Shown here in pieces: positions 1 through 5,976 of a stretch of DNA of 18,116 nt. Positions within the stretch are counted from its first letter, which is position 1. Each line of letters opens with the position of its first letter. The DNA comes from Collinsella sp. (lineage in GTDB: Bacteria; Actinomycetota; Coriobacteriia; Coriobacteriales; Coriobacteriaceae), in the NCBI GenBank assembly GCA_022745215.1, contig JAIIWC010000037.1, forward strand, positions 1 to 18,116. Reading direction: 5' to 3'. The position numbers were made by a program, and so were the translations under genes. Under the pieces are notes generated by a model. It ran no database searches. It was not told where the DNA came from and saw nothing but the letters and a program-made list of their open reading frames with translations.

Positions 1-2
1 GG

Positions 3-30
3 TGGACGTCCATCCCGAACGCGGTAGAAT
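3..30 (+). promoter_or_regulatory. Candidate sigma-70 promoter at the window edge
   Basis: TGGACG (3-8) is followed after 16 bp by TAGAAT (25-30), which matches the -35/-10 consensus at 4 and 5 of 6 positions. The -10 sits in a GGTAGAAT context that recurs ahead of later genes. A transcript would start near 37 and could end at the terminator at 102-142. The window cut removes upstream context, so this is only a candidate. Confidence 0.3.
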
Positions 31-36
31 ACTTTG

Positions 37-142
37 GCATGGGAGCCTCCCAACCTCGTTGCGGCGCGGCTGCGCCTATGGCACTTCAACATCATTGTCA
101 CAGCCCCGACCCGCGGTCACGAGCGGGGGCTCCTGTCTTTTT
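37..142 (+). ncRNA. Possible small RNA or leader transcript, unidentified
   Basis: A promoter-like pair ends at 30 and a good intrinsic terminator ends at 142, which would define an RNA of about 105 nt. It is GC-rich and contains a short GGGAG-CC-CTCCC hairpin near 41-51. I recognise no RNA family. Reading frames through it are low-complexity and lack a Shine-Dalgarno site, although ATG at 78 opens a short peptide with several His codons, so a leader peptide is possible. Alternatively, positions 1-70 could be the end of a 5S-like gene truncated by the window. The call rests on the boundaries only. Confidence 0.25.
102..142 (+). terminator. Intrinsic terminator
   Basis: A GC-rich hairpin has left arm 102-114 (AGCCCCGACCCGC) and right arm 122-131 (GCGGGGGCT region). 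It is followed by a TTTTT run at 138-142. The orientation ends transcription entering from the left. Confidence 0.6.
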
Positions 143-203
143 AGTGCCCTCGGATTGGGTCATAGTGTCTGTCGGTACCAAAGCATCGGCGTCGCCTTGA
201 TCC

Positions 204-241
204 AAACCTACCAAAAGGGGACAGGTTTATTTGGTCGGTTT
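204..241. repeat. Inverted repeat A with GGGGACAGG loop
   Basis: AAACCTACCAAA (204-215) and TTTGGTCGGTTT (230-241) pair with one mismatch. The loop carries GGGGACAGG. This is the first of three consecutive hairpins in the gene-free stretch before pdxT. It resembles a REP-type palindrome, but family membership cannot be tested from one copy. Confidence 0.5.
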
Positions 242-275
242 TATCTGGGCAAACGTGGTCGTCTATCGCAATATG

Positions 276-327
276 GTCGTTGGGGACGTTCTTGTTTGAC
301 TAGTCGTTTAAGAACGTCCCCAACGAC
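276..327. repeat. Inverted repeat B, perfect 18-bp arms
   Basis: GTCGTTGGGGACGTTCTT (276-293) is repeated exactly in inverted orientation at 310-327. The 16-nt loop contains the palindrome GACTAGTC. No T-run follows, so a simple terminator role is unlikely. It shares GGGGAC with hairpin A. Confidence 0.7.
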
Positions 328-337
328 TACATAGCAT

Positions 338-407
338 GAGAGTGGATAATCTCCCGGTTTGAGTCTGCATTCAAGCTCAAAGTGGGAGATTATCCACTCT
401 CGTTTTT
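338..407 (+). terminator. Inverted repeat C, perfect 18-bp arms, terminator-like
   Basis: GAGAGTGGATAATCTCCC (338-355) is exactly inverted at 384-401. An inner stem, TTTGAG (358-363) with CTCAAA (376-381), continues the hairpin. TTTTT follows at 403-407 on the plus strand, giving terminator shape for rightward transcription. The hairpin also lies 13 nt beyond the pdxT stop on the opposite strand, where it could protect or end the pdxST mRNA. The long AT-containing arms are unusual for an ordinary terminator and may be a dispersed repeat. Confidence 0.55.
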
Positions 408-414
408 GTTCTAC

Positions 415-1002
415 CTACATTTGTAGGAACAGTTCGTGGAGGCGGGTGTCTTCATCGAGTTCGGGGTGGAAGGTTACGCCGAGCTGGTTGCCCTGGCGGG
501 CGGCGACGATGCGGCCATCGACCTCTGCCAAGGCCTTGGCGTCGCCGTGGACCTCGACGATGCGGGGCGCGCGGATAAATGTCAGCGGCACTTCACCGTC
601 GATGCCGTCTACCTGTCCCTTGGTGCGAAAACTGCCGAGCTGTCTGCCATAGGCATTGCGCTCAACGAGCACATCCATGGTTGCCAAACGCGGCGTGCCC
701 TTATCGTCATGAGCGGCAAGGTCGTGAGCCAGCAGAATCAGGCCGGCGCAGGTGCCCAGGACGGGCATGCCTTCAGCGATACGGGTACGAAGCTCCTCGA
801 GCATGCCCAACTCATCAAGCAGTTTCCCTTGAACGGTAGACTCGCCGCCGGGGAGGACCAGGCGGTCAAAGTTCTGCTGCAAATCGGCCGCCTGCCTCAT
901 CTCGATACAACGTGCGCCCAGCTCAGATAGCCTTGCCTCGTGCTCGGCAAAAGCGCCCTGGACCGCCAGCACGGCGACCGTTTGGTCTGCATAATCGCTC
1001 AT
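415..1002 (-). CDS. pdxT: Pyridoxal 5'-phosphate synthase, glutaminase subunit PdxT
   Basis: This is the class I glutamine amidotransferase subunit that hydrolyses glutamine and passes ammonia to PdxS for PLP synthesis in the cytoplasm. The 195-residue length is normal for the family. It shows the PGGEST motif (residues 51-56), the nucleophile Cys85 in GTCAG, and the His179/Glu181 pair in FHPE that completes the triad. The RNAYGRQ segment at 115-121 is also typical. The ATG is supported by AAAGGA about 8 nt upstream. It lies 20 bp downstream of pdxS on the same strand, so the two are almost certainly cotranscribed. Hairpins at 276-401 lie just beyond its stop. Confidence 0.97.
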   Translation of the reverse strand: MSDYADQTVAVLAVQGAFAEHEARLSELGARCIEMRQAADLQQNFDRLVLPGGESTVQGKLLDELGMLEELRTRIAEGMPVLGTCAGLILLAHDLAAHDDKGTPRLATMDVLVERNAYGRQLGSFRTKGQVDGIDGEVPLTFIRAPRIVEVHGDAKALAEVDGRIVAARQGNQLGVTFHPELDEDTRLHELFLQM

Positions 1003-1022
1003 GTGCGATCCTTTCTGCTGGA

Positions 1023-1913
1023 CTAGCGCCCGCGCTCCTCCATGATGATCTCGATCTCGTCGGCGTTGATGCCCACCATAGCCTCGCCCAGGTCCTCCGA
1101 AAGCTCGGCGATGAGCTTGGCGTCGGTGAAGTTTGCCACGGCCTTGACGATGGCGGCGGCGCGCTTGGCGGGGTCGCCGCTCTTAAAGATGCCCGAGCCA
1201 ACAAAGACGCCCTCGGCGCCCAGCTGCATCATCAGCGCGGCGTCGGCGGGGGTCGCGACTCCGCCGGCGGCAAAGTTTACGACGGGGAGCTTGCCCGTGG
1301 CATGGACCTCGCGCACCAGCTCGACCGGAACCTGCAGCTGCATGGCTGCCTCAAAGAGCTCGTCGTCGCGCAGAGCAACAACGTCGCGGATCTGCTTTTG
1401 GATCTTGCGCATATGGCGCACAGCCTGGACGACGTCGCCCGTGCCCGGCTCGCCCTTGGTGCGAATCATCGTGGCGCCCTCGGCAACACGGCGCAACGCC
1501 TCGCCCAGATCGCGGGCGCCGCAGACAAACGGCACGTCAAACTGGGTCTTGTCGATGTGATAGACATCGTCGGCAGGGGAGAGGACCTCGGACTCGTCGA
1601 TGTAGTCGATTTCGATGGCCTGCAGGATCTGCGCCTCGACAATGTGGCCGATGCGGCACTTGGCCATAACGGGGATGGAGACAGCTTTTTGGATGCCCTT
1701 GATCATCTTGGGATCACTCATGCGCGAGACGCCGCCTGCGGCGCGGATGTCGGCCGGGATGCGCTCGAGCGCCATGACGGCGCAGGCGCCCGCCTCCTCG
1801 GCGATGCGTGCTTGCTCGGGCGTGGTGACGTCCATGATGACGCCGCCCTTGAGCATCTGCGCGAGCTCGCGATTGAGTTTGACGCGATCGGCCTTGCTGG
1901 TCTGTTCTGCCAT
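1023..1913 (-). CDS. pdxS: Pyridoxal 5'-phosphate synthase, synthase subunit PdxS
   Basis: This TIM-barrel enzyme makes PLP from ribose 5-phosphate, glyceraldehyde 3-phosphate and ammonia supplied by PdxT, in a 12+12 complex. I place the start at the ATG at 1913, giving 296 residues, because AAGGGAG lies 6 nt upstream. An upstream in-frame ATG would add 14 residues not typical of the family. Catalytic residues align with the Bacillus enzyme at an offset of four: Asp28 (IMDV), Lys85 (VMAK) and Lys153 (RTKGE). The phosphate-binding glycine-rich segments GEPGTGD and FVGSGIFKSGDP are present. The gene is divergent from the MocR-type regulator, which probably controls it. Confidence 0.98.
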   Translation of the reverse strand: MAEQTSKADRVKLNRELAQMLKGGVIMDVTTPEQARIAEEAGACAVMALERIPADIRAAGGVSRMSDPKMIKGIQKAVSIPVMAKCRIGHIVEAQILQAIEIDYIDESEVLSPADDVYHIDKTQFDVPFVCGARDLGEALRRVAEGATMIRTKGEPGTGDVVQAVRHMRKIQKQIRDVVALRDDELFEAAMQLQVPVELVREVHATGKLPVVNFAAGGVATPADAALMMQLGAEGVFVGSGIFKSGDPAKRAAAIVKAVANFTDAKLIAELSEDLGEAMVGINADEIEIIMEERGR

Positions 1914-1996
1914 GGTTGCTCCCTTGGTTGGCATGTACATTGCTTGACGGAACATCCTATCGGGGAGCTGGGTATGGCGAAATACTCAGTTTTCGA

Positions 1997-2002
1997 GATA
2001 AT
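1997..2002 (+). promoter_or_regulatory. Candidate -10 of the regulator promoter in the divergent region
   Basis: GATAAT in the 145-bp pdxS/regulator gap matches the -10 consensus at 5 of 6 positions. No good -35 is seen 16-18 bp upstream, as expected if an activator is needed. The minus strand of the same AT-rich patch reads TATTAT and could serve pdxS. Confidence 0.3.
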
Positions 2003-2005
2003 AAC

Positions 2006-2047
2006 AAGGTCAGACTAATGCCAGATTGAATGATTCGATAAGGTCAG
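2006..2047 (+). promoter_or_regulatory. Direct repeat AAGGTCAG, candidate PdxR operator
   Basis: AAGGTCAG occurs at 2006-2013 and 2040-2047, 34 bp apart (about three helical turns), between the divergent pdxS and MocR-type genes. MocR/PdxR regulators commonly bind direct repeats in such divergent regions. The second copy overlaps the regulator's ribosome-binding region, so it may have a translational origin instead. Regulator binding here is an inference. Confidence 0.4.
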
Positions 2048-2058
2048 GTGATAGACCC

Positions 2059-3498
2059 ATGCTTGACTACAATTTGGAAAATCGCGGCGAAGCATCGCTT
2101 TATGAGTATGTTTACCAGCAAATTCGCGATGATATTGTTGCTGGCCGTATTGCGGCGGGGGAGCATCTGCCGTCTAAGCGCGCCTTTGCGAGTCATCTGG
2201 GTATCAGTGTCATTACCATCGAGAATGCATATAGCCAGTTGCTTGCCGAGGGCTATATTTGCTCAATGCCGCGTCGTGGCTACTACGCGTGCGAGCTTCC
2301 GGATGCGCCGGTTTTGGCTTTTGCTGCGGGGGATATCGACCGAGATGCTGTCCCTGTTGGTCCCAGCGCGCATGATGCCATGGGGCAGGCAGAGCGATTC
2401 GACGCACTTTCTCCTTCCGCATTTGAGGCGGCGCGGCTTTGGCAAAGTGCGCTACGGGCGACGCTGACGTCCGAAGACGAACGTGAAATCTTTTCGCCCG
2501 CACCGGCGCAGGGCACCGCTCGACTGCGACGTGCGATTGCGCACCATCTGCGCGGGACAAGGGGCATGAATGTCAATCCCGACAATATCGTTATCGGTGC
2601 GGGCGCCCAGCTGCTCGATACCATGTTGGTTCAGTTGCTTGGCGCGGACAAGGTGTATGCCGTCGAGGATCCAGGCTATTTGCGCTTGACGCGCATCTAT
2701 CAGGCCATGGGTTGCGAAGTGCGGCATGTCCCGTTGGATGCTGAGGGCGTGGACTTGAGCGCGCTGCAGAAAACCGGGACCGATGTCCTTCACCTGATGC
2801 CGTCTCATCAGTATCCGACCGGTCTTGTGACGAGCATTGCACGTCGCTATGCGTTGCTGAGCTGGGCCGCCGAGCGGCCAGGTCGGTATCTCATCGAAGA
2901 CGACTTTGATTGTGAGTTTCGCCTTGCCGGCAAGCCGATTCCCGCGCTCGCGTCGATCGATGCCGCCCAGTCGGTTATCTACACCAACACGTTTTCGAAG
3001 AGCCTTTCATCGGCGTTACGTTTGGCGTACATGGTGCTGCCCGATGAACTAATGGAGAGGTTTAAACGCAACCTTGGTTTCTACGCCTCGTCGGTAAGTT
3101 CTGTTGATCAGGTTGCCTTGGCGCGTTTGCTGGAATCGGGTGATTACGAGCGACATGTGAACCGCGTGCGCGTTCGTGCTCGTGGGGCGCGTGATGGCCT
3201 GGCGGCGCTTGTACGGAAAACGTTTCCGGCAGGGGAAGTCTCGATCGAGTACGCGGACGCCGGCCTTTACTGCGTCGTGGCCGTGGAACGTGACGCGGGC
3301 GGAAGCTCTTTTGCACGGGCCCTCACGCGCTTAAGCATCCCGTTCATCGATATCAGTGACTGTTATTGGTGTGCCGATGGCGCATCTGTTCCTAAAAACT
3401 CAAGTCAAATTCTTGTTCAGTATGACGATCTGAGTCCAAAAGTGCTAACAACCTTGGAATTGCAGCTAATGGGGGCACTCTGCAACCTAAGTGAGTAG
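2059..3498 (+). CDS. pdxR: MocR/PdxR-family transcriptional regulator (GntR HTH plus aminotransferase-like domain)
   Basis: The 479-residue protein has an N-terminal GntR-type winged helix (about residues 14-77, with the HLPSKRAFASHLGIS motif). A fold-type I aminotransferase domain follows, used in this family to sense PLP. The PLP lysine is Lys314 in NTFSKS. Other cofactor motifs are PSHQYPTG (248-255) and EDDFDCEF (280-287). The ATG at 2059 is preferred because AGGTGA lies 7 nt upstream; a TTG at 2026 has no ribosome site. The divergent position next to pdxST supports a role in vitamin B6 control. The last codons, AGT GAG TAG, lie inside a 119-bp repeat element, so the C-terminal Ser-Glu and stop come from the element. 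Confidence 0.92.
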   Translation: MLDYNLENRGEASLYEYVYQQIRDDIVAGRIAAGEHLPSKRAFASHLGISVITIENAYSQLLAEGYICSMPRRGYYACELPDAPVLAFAAGDIDRDAVPVGPSAHDAMGQAERFDALSPSAFEAARLWQSALRATLTSEDEREIFSPAPAQGTARLRRAIAHHLRGTRGMNVNPDNIVIGAGAQLLDTMLVQLLGADKVYAVEDPGYLRLTRIYQAMGCEVRHVPLDAEGVDLSALQKTGTDVLHLMPSHQYPTGLVTSIARRYALLSWAAERPGRYLIEDDFDCEFRLAGKPIPALASIDAAQSVIYTNTFSKSLSSALRLAYMVLPDELMERFKRNLGFYASSVSSVDQVALARLLESGDYERHVNRVRVRARGARDGLAALVRKTFPAGEVSIEYADAGLYCVVAVERDAGGSSFARALTRLSIPFIDISDCYWCADGASVPKNSSQILVQYDDLSPKVLTTLELQLMGALCNLSE

Positions 3499-3607
3499 GC
3501 TTTTGGAACTTTGGCGACCAGGCAGTTTTGTAACAAGCTATCTACCTGCGGTTTTGAAAAGCAGGATGACTGGTCTGCTCGGGATGTTCCAAAAAGTCTA
3601 CTCACTT
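3489..3607. repeat. 119-bp inverted-terminal-repeat element, copy E1
   Basis: The left end AAGTGAGTAGGCTTTTGGAAC (from 3489) is mirrored by the right end GTTCCAAAAAGTCTACTCACTT (3586-3607), apart from one substitution and one missing T. By hand alignment it matches copy E2 at about 99 of 119 positions without gaps. The interior includes TTTGGCGACC, TTTTGTAACAAG and TACCTGCGG. GACCAG/CTGGTC could form a second stem. The left boundary supplies the pdxR stop codon. It resembles a MITE or a large palindromic 3' element. No transposase lies nearby. Confidence 0.85.
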
Positions 3608-3640
3608 GCCGCGCAAAGCTTCCGCACGAGAAAAAATGGG

Positions 3641-3706
3641 GTTTTCAACAGGGCCCCGTCCAGTTCTTGGCAAGCTTTTGGTCAGTTGGGGAGGGCTGTT
3701 GAAAAC
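3641..3706. repeat. Inverted repeat upstream of the orphan gene
   Basis: GTTTTCAACAG (3641-3651) is exactly inverted at 3696-3706 with a 44-nt spacer. It lies in the 182-bp gap between E1 and the next start codon. It could be a leader structure or operator. I see no convincing promoter in this gap. Confidence 0.5.
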
Positions 3707-3789
3707 TTAGCGGTCCGTTCGGCGCCATTTTCGGTGCGTTCGCGCCAATGCGAGACAGGCTGGGTTGAGATTCGTGTTTTCCTGTGCCT

Positions 3790-4917
3790 ATGAAGGATCT
3801 GCTTTGTGACATATCGGCTTTTAGGTACTGGCGTTTGCCCCCTCAGGTCCGCGCTTTGTGTCCGCCGCTTCCACGGCCGGAAGAAGACCGGCAGCGATAT
3901 GAACTCGCCCGTAACCCGACGGCTGCGGTTGCGCTCGGTTTTCCACTGTATACATTGGTTCGGACGAGAAACAAACGGACTTGCCCTGCCAGCATTAGGC
4001 AGCGGCTGTTCCTTGGTGAGCTCCCCAGGGAATCCGTGCTGGAAACGGAGCATGGATTTTTGGTTACGTCTCCTCTACTGACGGCATTCATCATGTCGCG
4101 GCATCTGACGGATCTTCAGCTTCTTTTGGTATTGGCGGAGATGTGTGGCTTGTTTGCGGTGTGCGCTCTGCCGGCGGCACTTGAGGCGGAGCTTACGCGT
4201 GCAATTGATTCGGGCGCGATTTCGACAACCTTGGGTTGGGTGCGCTGCCCATCCGGGGATGACGCTGCCTCAAATTTATGGCGTCGTGACGCTTTGGTTT
4301 TGGGTGGAGACCTTGACCGTTTTTGTTCAGATGTTTGCGGGATGCGTTACGGCAATCGATTTATAGCGGTATCGCGTCTCGTTCCATTGGGTGCCGCATC
4401 GCCTTTTGAGGTCGAGGCATATTTGTTGCTTGGATTGCCACGATCCCTGGGAGGCGAAGGTTTTTGCGGCATAGAGCTCAATGTCGAAGTGTGGCTAAGC
4501 GCAAGTGCTCGAGCGATTGTGGGAAAGTCCCGTGTATATATCGACCTACTTCTGTCTTCGTCGGACGGCAGGCGACAGGTGGCCATTGAATGTCAGGGAA
4601 AGGCCTCGCACGGACGAGCAGGGGATGGCTTGCGTGACGCTGACCGCATGACGGCCCTTCAGGCCATGGGCTACGATGTACTTCTCCTGACACACAGACA
4701 GATATCCGATGAGGATAGATTCCGCGCGGTCGTTAAGGCCGTATGCAGGATGCTCGATGCTGAATATCGTGATAAAAGCTCAGATGAGCAAAGGGCCGAG
4801 ACATTACTCCGGTCTGAACTATTCGTTGACTGGACAAAATTGGGAGTAATCGACGGAAAGATGCCCGTTAGACACAAAACAGCTCGATCGTGGACGGCTG
4901 CAGTTCTAAGTGAGTAG
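3790..4917 (+). CDS. Unknown protein with C-terminal PD-(D/E)XK/DUF559-like domain
   Basis: The 375-residue protein has no signal peptide or clear membrane segment. The middle SPFEVEAYLLLGLPRSLGG region and the C-terminal end recall orphan proteins of Coriobacteriia, some labelled AbiEi-like or DUF559. The C-terminal domain shows Asp252 (VYIDLLL), Glu267-Cys-Gln269 (IECQG), His274, and a DADRMTALQAMGYDVLLLT segment. This is the layout of a very-short-patch-repair-like nuclease fold. Gln replaces the usual ExK lysine, so catalysis is uncertain. ATG at 3790 (or GTG at 3784) lacks a good ribosome site. The gene is bracketed by the two 119-bp elements, and its last codons, AGT GAG TAG, lie inside E2. 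Function is unknown; defence or a toxin-antitoxin-like role is a guess. Confidence 0.7.
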   Translation: MKDLLCDISAFRYWRLPPQVRALCPPLPRPEEDRQRYELARNPTAAVALGFPLYTLVRTRNKRTCPASIRQRLFLGELPRESVLETEHGFLVTSPLLTAFIMSRHLTDLQLLLVLAEMCGLFAVCALPAALEAELTRAIDSGAISTTLGWVRCPSGDDAASNLWRRDALVLGGDLDRFCSDVCGMRYGNRFIAVSRLVPLGAASPFEVEAYLLLGLPRSLGGEGFCGIELNVEVWLSASARAIVGKSRVYIDLLLSSSDGRRQVAIECQGKASHGRAGDGLRDADRMTALQAMGYDVLLLTHRQISDEDRFRAVVKAVCRMLDAEYRDKSSDEQRAETLLRSELFVDWTKLGVIDGKMPVRHKTARSWTAAVLSE

Positions 4918-5026
4918 ACTTTTGGCGCTTTGGCGACCGGGCCGTTTTGCAACAAGTCATTTACCTGCGGCTTTATAAAGCAATATGGATGGTGTGCTCG
5001 ACAAGTTCCAAAAAGTCTACTCACTT
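4908..5026. repeat. 119-bp inverted-terminal-repeat element, copy E2
   Basis: It has the same length and orientation as E1. The left end is CTAAGTGAGTAGAC (4906-4919) and the right end is GTCTACTCACTTAG (5015-5028), so the terminal palindrome is exact over 14 bp. The centre contains the perfect palindrome GCTTTATAAAGC. The left boundary gives the stop of the upstream gene. It lies between that gene and the convergent rubrerythrin gene. Confidence 0.85.
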
Positions 5027-5094
5027 AGTTTTTGACGAGAAACCGATGCCGAAGGCGGTCCTATTTCAGAGCGTTAACAAATTCGTGAGGCACG

Positions 5095-5124
5095 AAAAAG
5101 GCCCGAACCATGCGGTCCGGGCCT
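5095..5124 (-). terminator. Intrinsic terminator of the rubrerythrin gene
   Basis: AGGCCCGAACC (5099-5109) pairs with GGTCCGGGCCT (5114-5124) with one mismatch and an ATGC loop. On the minus strand it is followed by a TTTTT run (complement of 5095-5099). It lies about 35 nt past the rubrerythrin stop. Confidence 0.85.
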
Positions 5125-5158
5125 CATCGAGCTAGAGGTTATGTCTCAGGCAGTTGGC

Positions 5159-5719
5159 TTAGCCAAAGTAGCGCTTGAGCAGACCGGCGAAAGCCTTGCC
5201 GTGGCGAGCCTCGTCGCGAGCCATCTCGTGCACGGTGTCGTGGATGGCATCGAGGCCAGCGGCCTTGGCGCGCTTGGCAAGATCGGTCTTGCCGGCGGTG
5301 GCGCCGTTCTCGGCCTCAACGCGCATCTCGAGGTTCTTCTTGGTGGAGTCGGTCACGACCTCGCCCAGGAGCTCGGCGAACTTGGCGGCGTGCTCGGCCT
5401 CCTCGTGGGCAGCCTTCTCCCAGTACAGACCGATCTCGGGATAACCCTCGCGATGGGCGACGCGAGCCATGGCCAGGTACATACCGACCTCGGAGCACTC
5501 GCCTTCAAAGTTGGCGCGCAGGTCGGCAACGATGTCCTCGGAGACGCCCTCCATCTTGGCGACGCCCACGACGTGCTCGGCAGCCCACTCGAGCTGGCCC
5601 TCCTCCTGCTTCAGGAAACGAGAACCGGGAACGCCGCACTGGGGGCACTTAAAATCCTCGGGCAGCTGGTCGCCGTCGAACTCTTCCACATAACCGCAAA
5701 CGGGGCAAACAAACTTCAT
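5159..5719 (-). CDS. Reverse-type rubrerythrin (N-terminal rubredoxin plus diiron domain)
   Basis: This is a cytoplasmic non-haem iron peroxidase that reduces hydrogen peroxide in anaerobes. I start it at the ATG at 5719 (186 residues) because AAAGGA lies 8 nt upstream; a longer frame would add 31 unrelated residues. The N-terminus carries the rubredoxin iron site, Cys5/Cys8 (CPVCG) and Cys25/Cys28 (CPQCG). The four-helix diiron domain has two ExxH motifs, Glu107-His110 and Glu170-His173, with Glu74 and Glu137 as likely further ligands. Rubredoxin placed first is the reverse order to classical rubrerythrin, as in clostridial reverse rubrerythrins. It has its own promoter and terminator and is divergent from an ADH/ALDH operon. 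Confidence 0.93.
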   Translation of the reverse strand: MKFVCPVCGYVEEFDGDQLPEDFKCPQCGVPGSRFLKQEEGQLEWAAEHVVGVAKMEGVSEDIVADLRANFEGECSEVGMYLAMARVAHREGYPEIGLYWEKAAHEEAEHAAKFAELLGEVVTDSTKKNLEMRVEAENGATAGKTDLAKRAKAAGLDAIHDTVHEMARDEARHGKAFAGLLKRYFG

Positions 5720-5803
5720 GATTCGATCCTTTCGATCGATGGCGATGGTGCGCTCGTCCGGTCCCGTAAGGGCCCTCTCCGGACGTGCGTCTTGACGAGT
5801 TCT

Positions 5804-5831
5804 ATTATCCATAAATGAGACCGAATGTGAA
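5804..5831 (-). promoter_or_regulatory. Rubrerythrin promoter
   Basis: On the minus strand TTCACA (complement of 5826-5831) is spaced 16 bp from GATAAT (complement of 5804-5809); each hexamer matches consensus at 5 of 6 positions. The transcript would have a leader of about 80 nt with a GTCCGG/CCGGAC hairpin. An AT-rich tract at 5845-5864 lies just upstream, like an UP element. Confidence 0.65.
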
Positions 5832-5877
5832 GCCTATTAGGAATGATTTTTAATAAAACAATTTTGGGCATGTGAAG
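5825..5877 (+). promoter_or_regulatory. Direct repeat ATGTGAAG between rubrerythrin and ADH genes
   Basis: ATGTGAAG occurs at 5825-5832 and 5870-5877, 45 bp apart, around an AT-rich stretch. The first copy overlaps the rubrerythrin -35. It may be an operator or two tandem -35 elements on the minus strand. Confidence 0.35.
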
Positions 5878-5924
5878 ATGTTGATTGATTAACGATTGCT
5901 AGACCTCGTGCGACCTCCGATGAG

Positions 5925-5930
5925 TACAAT
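5925..5930 (+). promoter_or_regulatory. Candidate -10 of the ADH/ALDH operon
   Basis: TACAAT matches consensus at 5 of 6 positions and lies 47 nt before the ADH start. No good -35 is seen. A small palindrome, TGTTGA-CCTA-TCAACA (5943-5958), sits between it and the ribosome site and could be an operator or mRNA hairpin. Confidence 0.35.
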
Positions 5931-5976
5931 CGGTCGAGCAAATGTTGACCTATCAACAAATGAAGGAGTTTCCTTT

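Noticed and set aside
1..70. Truncated 5S rRNA gene
   Set aside because: CCATCCCGAACGCGG resembles the 5S loop region and a terminator follows. However, the usual AAGTTAAGC segment and the expected helices are missing, and the -35/-10 reading fits as well. Upstream sequence would decide.
102..142. T-box antiterminator/terminator
   Set aside because: The GACCCGCGG stretch hints at a T-box, but AGGGTGG-ACC is absent and no synthetase or amino-acid gene follows on this strand.
912..2018. Long plus-strand frame of 368 residues opposite pdxS and pdxT
   Set aside because: It is antisense to two clear enzymes with intact catalytic motifs, and its composition (His/Leu/Asp-rich) is that of a shadow frame.
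3489..3607. Simple Rho-independent terminator of pdxR
   Set aside because: The paired ends are 76 nt apart, no T-run follows the right arm (GCCGCG), and length and interior are conserved in E2. A role in ending transcription remains possible.
3489..5026. Ordinary insertion sequence or classical integron
   Set aside because: No transposase or integrase lies between or near the repeats, and the element ends lack the GTTRRRY core of attC sites.
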